The notes beneath the pieces were generated by a model. The model was not told the DNA's origin. It saw only the letters and a list, made by a program, of their open reading frames with translations, and made no database searches. A DNA stretch of 64,000 nt from Apodospora peruviana. Taxonomy: Eukaryota > Ascomycota > Sordariomycetes > Sordariales > Lasiosphaeriaceae. Location: contig JAUEDM010000001.1 in NCBI GenBank assembly GCA_033439685.1, positions 1,364,001-1,428,000 of the forward strand. The letters are read 5' to 3'. Within the stretch, counting starts at the first letter, position 1; each line of letters opens with the position of its first letter. Shown piece by piece: positions 1 to 9,952 of the stretch. The translations under genes and the position numbers were made by a program.

Positions 1-146
1 CCGAAGGGGTCGGAGGAGTTGACTGGTACGGGGATGGATACGGGCTGGGTGGTATAGTTGCACGACTCTCCTGGCAGCTTTGAGATTCTGCCGATGAGCT
101 TGTCGACGAGTGCGCCTACATATCCACGCTCCTGAGGCTGCGACAT
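1..146 (-). CDS. N-terminal end of a leftward gene, cut by the window edge (possible CocE/NonD-type hydrolase)
   Basis: An open frame of 48 codons starts at the ATG at 146 and runs off the left edge. The protein starts MSQPQERG and contains the segment LIGRISKLP followed by a Pro/Val-rich stretch. The protein-like composition and the absence of stops support a real first exon. The short start followed by a KLP segment recalls the N-terminus of fungal X-prolyl-dipeptidyl-peptidase-like (CocE/NonD) hydrolases, but with 48 residues this is only a guess. No signal peptide is visible, so a cytosolic protein would be expected. Sequence to the left of the window is needed to settle the family. Confidence 0.5.
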   Translation of the reverse strand, partial: MSQPQERGYVGALVDKLIGRISKLPGESCNYTTQPVSIPVPVNSSDPF

Positions 147-1346
147 TGCCTATTCCCGTCACTAACTATCGAGATGAAGATTGTGATTGAAGGTGAAGTG
201 TGGATGTGGAAGAGGGACTCGGAGCGAACTATTCTAGGGGCAAGTCTACTGGGCAGCTTATCCATGGGAATAGCCGGATACTAGTATTCCGTACTGACTG
301 TTCCAGAATGGTGCATACGCGACCTGCAGATGGGACATGCAGCCCGTAACCAATGGGTATCCATTGTTATCGCTTAGATGCGCGGAGAGAGGGACATATC
401 CCGGTTCAACGACGAAATAAGCACTGCGTGCAGAATAAAAATAGCTCCTTATTTGGCTTTGGCCACAACTTCTTCCGAGGGAACTGAGCTAACCATCCAA
501 CCAGAATAAATAGGCAACCTCTGTTGTATCGTGCCACGAATTAAAAGTCCAGTGAACACCGTCATAATTTCTGTCCTACAAAACACTCATTATCAACACA
601 ACCAAAGCCAACAATCTTATTGAATTGGTATGCTTCGCCCATGGCTTGCTTCCGTGGCAAAACTTACACATTAGACCATACCGTCTATTGCCGCTGGAAC
701 CATGCCAATAGCTACAGCTTCTCGGAGAACCGGGAAAAGCTGGCACTGGCAGGCACATGTACATCAACTACGGCAATCTTGAGAAGGGTGCTCAGGGCAG
801 CTGCGGCCTCCACACCCAAGATAAGGCTGGGGACGAGGACGAGGAGGTAGGTGAAGAAGACGAGCATACCCAAGAGAGGCGTAGGATAAGCTGGTTCAGC
901 TTGTGTGTTCCTAAATTTGGGCCATGATCCCTTCTTCACGGGTTTAGTCCTGGAATCTAGTAGCTCAGCAAACGTCGTTGATTTGGAGTCTAGATCTAGA
1001 CCAACAGGCAGGGATCTTGAGGTTCTGACTGTTGAGTAGCCTCGGTTTAGAACATAGCAACATGTTGGGAACTAAAGCATTTTGACAACAATGAGATATG
1101 GAAAGACCACAACCGGGAAACGCAGTTCTTCTTCCTCTTTTCTGTTTACTTTAAGTGACCTTCTATGACAAACCATATATGACGCACAAGCGTACGTTTT
1201 ATAGCGTCTTTGTATCGTCACATCTTCCCGACAGCGTGCAAATTGCCCTGGAGAATGACACGATGCTCTCTTTGTGCCGGATTCGGCGCTGTTCACCCAC
1301 GGATACGAAGAGACTCCTTTGTTGCAGTAGCTCGCTCATTATCAGC
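147..1346. other. Intergenic, no supported gene
   Basis: About 1.2 kb in which open frames on both strands are short, overlap each other and lack gene-like composition or splice structure. I see no repeat or RNA gene here. Confidence 0.6.
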
Positions 1347-1353
1347 TATAAAA
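1347..1353 (+). promoter_or_regulatory. TATA-like element TATAAAA
   Basis: A TATAAAA heptamer lies about 150 bp upstream of the ATG at 1502. It is followed by a C/A-rich, ATG-free stretch that looks like a fungal 5' leader. Function is inferred from position only. Confidence 0.35.
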
Positions 1354-1501
1354 TCCCAGTCCTGCACAAGCCCAGCCTAGTTTCCATTCTCACTCTTCCC
1401 AAGCAGAACAGTCAACACAGGGCACACCAAGCTTCTACAGTATTCCTTGGACAAACAAGCAAACCAAGTGATTTTACTGAACATCACGAGACACAGCAAA
1501 G

Positions 1502-1825
1502 ATGCCACCCAAATCCCTCAACCTCTTGTGGCAGTTCATCCAGCGCTATGAACCGGTGCGTGAGTAAAAGGACGGCGGCGTCCTCATTTCGATCTTCATT
1601 TCGATGCCCTCGGAGTGTCTGGCACACGCAACGCGTCGATTAGAGACTACAATCTTGCATACCAGCGGAGTTCAAAGTGCCGAAGTCAATGTTGGTACCT
1701 ACCATTGTCATGCCACTACTGCTATGCAGGTTCGTTTATGCTGATATTATATGTTATTCCAGGATGATGGCCGGGAGATCGCCATCTCCATCCCCGACGT
1801 CTCGATCGCTGACTTTGACGCCTGA
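1502..1825 (+). CDS. Small hypothetical gene with an in-frame stop or an unresolved intron
   Basis: The ATG at 1502 opens MPPKSLNLLWQFIQRYEPV after a leader-like region with a TATA box. The frame hits TAA at 1565-1567 but continues in the same frame with gene-like sequence to about 1729. A second frame-preserving gap of 33 nt (1730-1762, GT...AG, containing CTGAT) precedes the last segment, which ends at TGA 1823-1825. A perfect GTGAGT donor at 1560 with a TAG acceptor at 1643 would remove the stop as an 84-nt intron. Either this is a small spliced gene of roughly 60-90 residues or a gene with one nonsense change. A further exon-like stretch, preceded by a CAG acceptor, ends near 2222. I recognise no domain, and the model is tentative. 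Confidence 0.35.
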
Positions 1826-3962
1826 GCTTTGGCCAAGGACTTAGATGGCGGGTCTAGCACGCTGTTCAGGCGCTCGTTCGATGGGACTTTGGGGCGAACA
1901 TATGCCATTTCCTGATGAGCCACGATTGCTAATTTGTTTTGTCATCTTCTCTCAACGGCAATCATCTGCCGACTTGGATACGGCTTTAGTAAAATGCGTT
2001 GGACGAGATCGGATATTATTGCTTGCTACCCATGACCCCAGGACAGAGCGAATCAGAGACCGAGACTGCTCTCTTTTCGTAATGTACGAGAAGCCTAGAC
2101 ACATGCGTAACGCGTACTAACGTTATCTCATCTACTCAGTCTCGATCCAGACGACTCTTTGCCCTCGCTGGCAATCGCTGTCAAGGATACAAACATGCAT
2201 AATGGACTTTATCCGATGTAAACAGCGGCGTGAGTATCATCTAGGAAGTATGATGCAATCTCGGGTCTTTCCACGCCATAGGTCTGAAATATCAGAGGCG
2301 TGGACATACATATACACTGATTAGTCTAAAATGAGAATACTGGAGATACGTTGCCGTCCAGCTACATGTGGCTTGCCTGTCTGCCGAGATGCCTGCCAGG
2401 CCAGTCCGAATCGCTGCACGAGATGGAAACACTAATACCGGCAGTACCGGATTCTTCATGTGCTCGATGGAATCGTCTAAAAAGACAATGACACAGAGGC
2501 CGAGATATTCTCTGCGCCCAACTGCCGTGTACAATGAGTATTTCCTGACCGGACCCGAGACCATGGATTCCGGCACAACCCGACAAAGAACAAGAAGAGT
2601 ATCTACCCTAGTGAATAAGAGATAAGCGTAGAGTCCAACACGCGACTTCACGGTCTGACTGCATGGTCTACATCTTTTCCCCTAGAATATGAAAGAACCT
2701 CTATGGCCATAACGTTGTTGTCTCTTTGCTTCTGTGTTACCCAGCCAGCAACGAGTTACTAATGATTACTTCCTCAGCCGAGACTGAACGAGCTTAGACG
2801 GTAGTTCTAATGCCTGTTCCTGTGAATTGCCACGGGCATTTTCCCAGCTACCCGTACGGGGTAACCTATAGTATGGTCTACTGTGTAGATTTCACATCGT
2901 TTCGATTCCCAGCAGCCACTCAGCAAACATGTCTGGATCTCACGTGGATAGTACGGTGGACTCGCACCTGACAGGCTGCAACTTTGTCAATACTCCGCAC
3001 AGTTGACGAGCGTGGGTAAAAACATAGGTCCATGCAATGAAAGATTAACCAAGCCCCTCCAGACCAAAATCCCCGATGTTTCTAACAGCGACGCCAAGTG
3101 GTGCAGGTCGTGTTGATCGAATGGAGAAGCTCAACACGGACGAAAACAACAAAACGTAGACAGTATGATCTATGTGCCGAGTGGGTCTAAGGAAATCTTT
3201 CCAGGTGAGTCGATATGCCACCGCAGCGGTAGACAAGAGACGACAGGGCAGCTTGAGGACACCTCAGAGATTTGGGACCCGCCAAAGATCCCTCCCCCCA
3301 ATTTGAGTCAGCTAAGTTCGGATGAAGCTTGAAAGACGACGCCAGAGACCCATCACGGTATCACCAACCCCGCTCATTGGTAACAGCAGTACCAGCCTGT
3401 CCGCAGCTGAATAGACGGGACTAATGTCATCGGGTAGGGACTTGTGAGCTGGCACACTTGACATTTCAGTCCTTACTCCAGTTACGGCCGATATGCCGTC
3501 ATAGCCGGAGCATCATGGCCAAAGCCGAAACGACAAAACTTCTCCCAAGTTTGCAAAACCGGACCAACTACACCCTAAAATCAAGCTCTGAGATTTGCCG
3601 TGTGCCCAAATGACCCTGTGAATCACGATGGGCACGAGATGACTGAATTTCAAGAGATCCAAGCCCCGATCATGAACTCTTCCTCTCCGTGACAGGCTCG
3701 CTGTGCTGCGTAGTCTATATAGAACCCCCTCTCCTGGTCGAACACAAAATGCTCTTTTGTCCATCTTGCCATCACCAACTCACTCACAACATCGTCTGCA
3801 AAACCAATACCAACCTTCTCACTCAGGTAGGAGCCTCCTGCCCTGCCAATTTGAGTCAAACTCAGCACGACAAAGCTTGCCAGACACTAACACCCCCTTA
3901 ACAGAGAGCCCAAAACGTACTTTGACACATTCTCCTCCACAGACCCACGAACGATAAGCAAG
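1826..3962. other. Intergenic, no supported gene
   Basis: About 2.1 kb with only short incoherent open frames. An exon-like fragment at about 2140-2220 may belong to the doubtful gene upstream. A TATATAGA-like element at about 3715-3722 lies some 245 bp before the ATG at 3963 and is a plausible promoter for that gene. Confidence 0.55.
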
Positions 3963-4786
3963 ATGTCTGCCCTCTCTTCGACCGTCGCGGGCTTGGTCAC
4001 CTACCTAAAATCCATGGGCCCAGAAATCGACACAGATCCCCAAGATAACGTTCGCTTCATTATCCGTGAACCACCTGGTGGTCCGATGCCCATCCTCCAG
4101 AGGCTCCAGAAGACTTTTCCAGACAATAGAGTGGACTGCAAGGACTATGAGGCACACGTAAGGAAATCCCACCTAGCAACCAAAATCTGATGGATAGGGT
4201 GGGTAAATTACAGCAGACGATTTGCTAACGTTTTATGTACTCTTCTAGTATCATCCCAACTACGGGCAAATCTTCATCTTGAAGAAACACACTCTCGATG
4301 AATACAAGAATGTGGTCGAGAAGGAACCGGCAGACAAGAAGAACTGGCCGACGACTCCCGTGTCCTTGGTCAGATGGCTAATGGAGAGGGGCGCAAAATT
4401 CGAGGCTGATAACCCAAATGGCAAATCAGATGAAGAGAAACGCGTTCACATGGTCATCCCTACGACACGTCTCGAGATGGATAAGCTCTCGACACAGGCT
4501 CAACTCGCCGTGATGCTAAAATGCGTTTTCCCGGGGAGTAAGACCTTGTCGGAGAATTATGAGAAAGTTGAAGCAAGTACTCCCACCTAGCAACCAAATC
4601 TGATAGACAAGATGCCTACGTAAATTACAGCAGAGGGCTTGCTGACGTTTTTATCTACTCTAGACGCGACACAACCAGTTCATCATCATTTTGAAGAACT
4701 TTTATCTTGGCAAGGACAAGAATGTGGTTGACAAGCTGCAATTCGAACTTGAGAAGCTGCAAATCGAAAGCGAGCCTGAGCAGTAG
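3963..4786 (+). CDS. Hypothetical protein with an internally duplicated module (family A, two copies)
   Basis: Three exons (3963-4157, 4249-4572, 4664-4786) encode 213 residues; both introns are phase 0. The first half contains LVTYLKSMG, then a hydrophobic stretch, FPDN and DYEAH before intron 1, and IFILKK plus KNVV after it. The second half repeats this order: LVRWLMERG, FPGSK, NYEKVE before intron 2, then IIILKN and KNVV after it. The protein is therefore two tandem copies of a module of about 100 residues, each interrupted at the same place. Intron 1 is GT-AG; intron 2 has a GCAAGT donor, the usual form of a GC-AG intron. No signal peptide or membrane helix is seen. The gene at 9052 carries one copy of the same module, and the two genes bracket a pair of GTPase genes. 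The function is unknown to me. Confidence 0.8.
4158..4248 (+). repeat. Intron 1, 91 nt, copy of intron 2 of the same gene
   Basis: This 91-nt intron shares long blocks with the 91-nt intron at 4573-4663, including TCCCACCTAGCAACC, AAATCTGAT and GTAAATTACAGCAGA, and the TTGCT(A/G)ACGTTTT branch region. The shared length and order indicate duplication of an exon-intron unit. Confidence 0.85.
4573..4663 (+). repeat. Intron 2, 91 nt, GC-AG type, copy of intron 1
   Basis: It is the same length as intron 1 and collinear with it. Its donor is GCAAGT, the strong consensus of GC-AG introns, where intron 1 has GTAAGG. Splicing here in phase 0 joins the second-module halves correctly. Confidence 0.8.
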
Positions 4787-5199
4787 CCGGCGGATCACGA
4801 GTTCGCACACCCTCTGCGAGCATGGAAGGCATATCTCAACAGGCCTGAGATTGGGGGATTGGGGAAAATGAGGTGTTTTAATCCATATGCGTTGCGTTTG
4901 TTGAGGAACTGGAGGAGAGTCTTGGTCGAGAACGACCATCGGGCTAGATGTCAGGCGTAATATCAACTTGGCCATGGGAAAACAAGAAATTTCATTCCGC
5001 ACGTGCGAGTTCATTTGGCCTATGTTTGCAAGCTGCCTATGATAATCATCTTGACGCGGTCTGATTCCCGGTCGTGATAACTTGTCTGATGCAGATATAA
5101 AGGTGTCTCAGGTTGACCCCAACACTTGGCCACGGGCCACGCCACAAAATTGGCCTCGGGAGTCAAGCGCTTCCTCACAATCCTACCTAGACTACCTCT
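4787..5199. other. Convergent intergenic spacer
   Basis: About 410 bp between the convergent 3' ends of the module gene and the leftward GTPase gene. No gene, repeat or RNA structure was seen. Confidence 0.6.
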
Positions 5200-5278
5200 C
5201 TAGTCAACACCCGCGGCAGGCTCATCACCGTATGCGAGATCCGTCGCTGTGCTGCTGGACGGAGTTGCACCCGGTAGC

Positions 5279-5310
<32 letters not shown>

Positions 5311-6478
5311 GCTGAAGGACCCAAAGAGGAAGTTCTTCAAGGTAGCCGTGCTGCCGATACGGAGGGGCTTGTCAGAATGCCTGATTCTCGGAGAAGGAGA
5401 CCAGTGTAGGCTAAAGACCTGCAACACTAACCTGGATATGTTCTGCCTCCATCCCTCCAGCTGCTTGACGAACGAGTCGCCGCTAGCCGACGGACCATCC
5501 TTTCTGCTCATCACAGCACCTCCTCCTCGACGAGCAGAAGAAGCGGCTTTGTTCCTCAGCGCAGCGGTATTTTCCACCACCAACTGAAGCTCGGCCAGCT
5601 CCCGGTCAAGTTTCTCTTTGGCCAGCAGCAGTTCCCGCCGAACATACCGGCCTGCCTCGGTCTCGTCGAGTGGGATCTTGTAGTCGACCAGCTCGCGCTG
5701 GATCTGGAGCGGATAATCGCTGATTGTTACGGTGCTGCTTGTGCTGGACTTGTCGACCAGCAGGCTGATGATCTTCCAGGCGGATTCGTCTCCCGTGTCG
5801 TGGCGCGCCATCTGGCTCCGTCCTTGAAACATGTCTGTCCAGTATTCCAACAGCCGGTTCTCGCGCACCTTGGCGGTATCCATTCCTCCTTTACTCCAAG
5901 CGGCGTCGCTCCACATGGTTGTGCCGAGGACGATCTTGTCGTAGTTTTGGGGTCCGCATAGTTTCTGGAGGATGGTGAAGTTCTTGATGGCTGAACCGGT
6001 GAGCCTGACGTCCGTGATCCGGTGCAGGCACACGATCCCGAGCAGCCGGCAGCGAGCATTGTACAGCGTGGTGAGACGGTCGGCTATTGTGGCGAGGATG
6101 TCGGCGTCGGAGCGAGACGTGTCGTCGAAGCCGGGGGTATCGATCAGGCGGATGACTCGTTTTTCGTCGTACTGTGCTGTGTAGCAGGCCGTGTCGACGG
6201 TGCCTATCTCCGGAAGTGCCAAGTCAGCTTCAGCTTCATATTTTGGCAACCATGGAGGCTGAGGGAGGTGAACCGACTTGATGCCAAGCTGTGTCCTACA
6301 CCAGTGTCGTGGGGTTGCTGGCCGGTTAGCCGCGATATGAAGCTGGTCTTCCCCGATCCTGTCATCCCCATGACGATTATGAACCCAGCATCCTCCCTAA
6401 ATATGCTTGTCAGCTAAAGCCCCTAAAATCAAAATCACCAGTTCAAGTTGTTTGCTGGGTTATAGTGGAAGCTGACAT
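5200..6478 (-). CDS. AIG1/IAN-like GTPase 1 (P-loop G domain), 5' end unresolved
   Basis: Read leftwards, the exon at 6278-6396 carries the G1 loop GMTGSGKTS and the GHSLAS motif. A 74-nt intron (6204-6277, branch GCTGAC) joins it to STVDTA and the G3 motif DTPGFDDTS, followed by a GTTMWSD segment in the G4 position. A further upstream exon at 6439-6478, with an acceptor CAG at its left edge, is joined by a 42-nt intron; I could not find the start codon. The C-terminal half has a short coiled coil, a basic RRGGG segment, a ten-asparagine run encoded by a TTG repeat, and a Ser/Pro/Thr tail. A possible 51-nt in-frame intron lies near 5400-5450. Fungal G-domain proteins of this type are cytosolic GTPases of unknown role. 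The gene is transcribed divergently from the second GTPase at 7325. Confidence 0.8.
5279..5311 (+). repeat. (TTG)n microsatellite encoding polyasparagine on the minus strand
   Basis: About eleven TTG units lie inside the 3' part of the leftward GTPase gene, where they read AAC codons. Such a run is likely to vary in length between strains. Confidence 0.9.
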
Positions 6479-7324
6479 CTGTTCAGGGACGCAACGTGTG
6501 CTGCTAGGAGGCTCGAAGGTGGAAGGTTGCTCAACCGATCAACGAAAAGCTGTAATAATACAACAGAGTAAACTGACTTGAATAAAAAACAAATCTATGC
6601 TCTTGGTGACTGTCTTTCACTCTGATACCAACAGCCGGAATGCTTCACTAGTGCTTGGAGTTGACTTCTTATCTTCCAGCCAATGGGAGTTTCGTGGAAA
6701 ACGCCCGACCTGTTGTTTGGGCCACTGATCGGGTAGAAACGTTCAAGACTTAAGGCCTCGACGCCCCGCCAGCCATATCACGGTTGGGAACACGAAACGA
6801 CACGTGGTAGCGCTCCTAAATCTTGTTGCGGTCGCGTCAAACGGTTCAAATCCAGCTAAATGTTAGGGCGAAATGGCCGTTGGACAACTTTGATGGCAAG
6901 ACGTGTTCGCTCGGCCCACACCCCATCGCGGTGGAAGCCCTCGTTGGATCCAACTAAAGGCTTTGAGCATGAAACAAGGTCTCGTCCGTGTGTGCCTGAA
7001 GCTCCTATGGCATAGCAAAGCAGCCAAGAAACAGAGGTGGGTGGTGTTCGAGTTGGCTGCATGCTGTGAGGTGTTCGCCCGACAGCTCTGACACTCTCTG
7101 CACGCTGTCCTCGCATGTCGTATGGCATCAACGGGCCGTGGAAAGAAGAACCCCAATTAAGCATATAAGAACGAAGCAATTGGACTTTTGTTTGGGATCG
7201 TCTCTTTGCAACCACTCACCAGACCAAAGGTTCTCACATAACAAACGAATCGTATAAGCTCGACATCACGGGCTATCTCCAAACCAAAGAGCCAGCTGAA
7301 TTTGCAAATACCATCAGCCAAAAA
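6479..7324. other. Divergent promoter region between the two GTPase genes
   Basis: About 850 bp separate the two divergent GTPase genes. The missing first exon of the leftward gene probably lies in the left part. A TATAAG element at 7164-7169 lies about 160 bp upstream of the rightward start. No other gene is supported. Confidence 0.5.
7164..7169 (+). promoter_or_regulatory. TATA-like element of GTPase 2
   Basis: TATAAG lies about 160 bp before the ATG at 7325, and the intervening stretch contains no ATG. Assigned by position only. Confidence 0.35.
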
Positions 7325-8526
7325 ATGGGCCAGGGTCCATCGAAGCCTGCACCGTCCAATGCGGCTGGCACGGAGAATGGCGATGCGCCATCAGTCAACA
7401 CAACACAGTCCGTCCCTGACATCAGGTGTGTACTAATTGGACTCCCCAACATGGCCCGAGGCAGATGCTAATGTCAGCGTCGGCTGCAGACCGGAAGACA
7501 TTGTCATTGCAGTCATGGGCCTCACAGGGGTGGGCAAGAGCACCTTCATCTCGCATTTCTGCAACACAGCAGTGGTCGGGGACGATCTGGAGTCATGTCA
7601 GTGGGAAGGAAGCTCTGCAGCAGTGTCAAGTATTTTGCTAACCAAGGCCATTTTACCTGGTAAAAGGCACCAACACCCTGAGCATCCACTCGGCCAATGT
7701 CGACGGCACTGACGTCTACCTCATCGACACCCCGGGATTCGATGACACGAATCGCACAGACACTGACGTCTTGAGGGAGATTGCCTCCTGGCTGGAGCGG
7801 TCGTATGACGCCGATATAAAGCTTGCGGGCATCGTGTACCTCCACCGCATCCAAGACAACCGCGTCGGCGGTTCGGGCGTCAAGAACATCCACATGTTCA
7901 GGGAGCTCTGCGGTCCCAACGGTCTGTCTTCTGTTGTGCTGGCCACGACCATGTGGGACGCGCTCCCCAAAGATAAGGCTGAGGAACGCGAAGCGGAGCT
8001 CAAGACGAAAGAGGAGTTCTGGGGCGGCCTGGTCCAGCACGGTTGCGCTGTTCTCCGCCAGGACGACGGCGCCGCGTCGGCTGCCAAGATTATCCAACAC
8101 ATTCAAGCTCAACGACGGCCGATAACTCTGCAGATCCAAGAGGAGATTGTGATAGACGGCAAAGAATTGCACGAGACGGCTGCCGGCGAGGTGCTCAAGG
8201 CGGGGCTGGAGGAGCAGCAGCGCATGTATGCCGAGAAGACGGCTCTGCTGGAAGCGCAGTTGGCCAAAATTGCGGCGGAGCTTCAGAGTCTCCAGGCTGA
8301 GCAGGCCGCCAGGGAGGAACAGGCCCGCGAGGAGAGGGAGAGAGAGCAGAGAGACATTGAAAAGCGTGAGATGGGGCGTGAGTCGGAGATCAACGATCTG
8401 AAGCTGGAGCTTAGGGGTCTGAAGGAGGATCTTGAGTCGACAAAGGTGAAGCAGGAGCGCACTGACGCGGAGTACAGGAAATTCACAAGCAAAAGGTGGC
8501 CGTGGGATCGGTGCACCATCATGTAA
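7325..8526 (+). CDS. AIG1/IAN-like GTPase 2 with coiled coil, predicted N-myristoylation and CaaX sites
   Basis: Three exons (7325-7425, 7490-7596, 7667-8526) encode 355 residues. A Ser/Ala/Pro-rich leader of about 33 residues precedes the G domain: G1 GLTGVGKST near residue 45, LESCTNT (switch I region) near 70, G3 DTPGFDDTN near 90, and ATTMWD in the G4 position. Residues of about 240-345 are Glu/Lys/Arg-rich and form a long coiled coil. The start MGQGPSK fits the N-myristoyltransferase pattern (Gly2, Ser6, Lys7). The end CTIM has the form of a CaaX box, with Met favouring farnesylation. Membrane attachment at both ends is therefore predicted. Two introns of 64 and 70 nt have clear branch points. 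It is head-to-head with GTPase 1, and the two share the G-domain motifs but not the lipidation signals. Confidence 0.88.
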
Positions 8527-9051
8527 TGAGCAGAATGGGTTCATGGTTGGATGGATATCAAGCCGGGTACATGCATACAAAGGCGTTGGATTAGGGTGTT
8601 CTGGCTTCTAGGGGTAGCCTGTTGGCTCCAGCATACTCAGTCCTTTCCATCTCAACCGATGAACTTCCAGATTATTGGTGGGTGTCATGTTTATAATTGT
8701 ACCATTCACCTTTCCAAGTCAATGCGTCACGTAAAATTCTGGACCCCTGAGTGAAGCCTTGTTGGAGCCATGTGACAAAGATACCTTTGCTAAGTGAATA
8801 AAACACATGTGCTGGGCATGAGAACAATCTCCCCCAGATTTATAAGTGTTAGCCACCAATCACCAAAATCCTATTTACGACTCGCTCTGAACAACCCCTT
8901 CTCTTAGCAACATTCTCTGACTCGCCCGCTCAGCTCACCAGCAACCCAACCAACACCACACCAACCAACAAGGACCCTAAGACACCAAGGTGCAGCACGA
9001 CAGGATTCTCCTCTTCAGAAACAAGGCGACTCAGAGCAGCAAGCGCAAACA
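8527..9051. other. Intergenic with promoter-like elements for the gene at 9052
   Basis: A TTTATAAG element lies at about 8840-8846. It is followed by an A/C-rich leader with repeated CACC and CAACC stretches and no ATG before 9052, typical of a long fungal 5' leader. Confidence 0.45.
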
Positions 9052-9485
9052 ATGACAGACAGGGACTCAAATCCGCTACACAATCTAAGCATCACCCAGC
9101 TCTTTGGGATGTTCAAGATGTACAAAGGCGAAGCGTGGAACAACGTCGATGGCTATGCTGTCTTGAAGATTAGGAGCGTGTTGCTGCCAATACAAACCCA
9201 CAAGCTCACAGAGCTGCTGAGGCACCGTTTTCCGGATAGCGAGAATAATCGCCAATACTCAAATGGTAAGTACCTACTCAAACTAACTACAAACGATATC
9301 TGTCCTTTCTAGACGTGGCCGTGCATTGTGCTGATAATAAACAACAGAGGTGGCAGGGTGCTAGACATGTCATCACTTTAAAGACCTACAGGGTGAACGA
9401 CGACGGGACCGACTTGGTGAGGATAGAATCCAGAGATGGAGAGGAGCAGGGTGTGGAAAATGGGACGTCGTGCCAGCATACATAA
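9052..9485 (+). CDS. Hypothetical protein with one copy of the family A module
   Basis: Two exons (9052-9265, 9313-9485) with a 47-nt intron, GTAAGT donor and TTCTAG acceptor, encode 128 residues. The order of features matches each half of the protein at 3963: a leading amphipathic segment ITQLFGMF, the basic/hydrophobic VLKIRS, LLRHRFPDS and a Tyr just before the intron, then VITLKTY and an acidic segment after it. The intron falls at the same point of the module, although its phase (1) differs from the phase-0 introns of the larger gene. No membrane or secretion signal is seen. It closes the right side of the GTPase pair, as the two-copy gene closes the left. I do not know a family for it. 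Confidence 0.7.
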
Positions 9486-9952
9486 GGTCAGGTACTTTAT
9501 ATGTGAGGGTAGATATCTCGAAGTACTTCCTGCTTTTGGTGTACCTATCTAGTATTATCATATTATGATCATTTCCACTGAGGCTGGTTTCACCCAAACC
9601 TATGCCGAGAAAATATACTAACCGGGTAACCCAATGTCGGGGACTTGTCTGATTTCTGGAAACACACCTGAAGGACGGATGCAGCCGGTGCATACATGTA
9701 AACCTTATGCACGGTGGTGCTGAAAGTGTGTGGATATAATGGCACTGACCAGGTCCTGAATGCAACACAACTTAGGTACACAAGCAATCGGGTCCAAGAT
9801 CTTTTAGCAGTTGGTTCGACTTCAAGTTGGCAACCGAATCAACAAAATAGGCAGTTTTGGGCCGAGAATCTAGCCCGCATCTGCTCTTTCGCTCGTTATT
9901 CTGCTCTCCCGTTCAGGTGTCCTTTTGGCTCCTTTCGGCTTTGTCTCGCCAA
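9486..9952. other. Intergenic, no supported gene
   Basis: About 470 bp with scattered short frames on both strands. Nothing can be supported. Confidence 0.6.

Noticed and set aside
1072..1643. Overlapping frames of 74 and 162 codons
   Set aside because: The longer one reads through the leader of the small gene at 1502 in a different frame and has low-complexity Ser/Cys/Arg composition.
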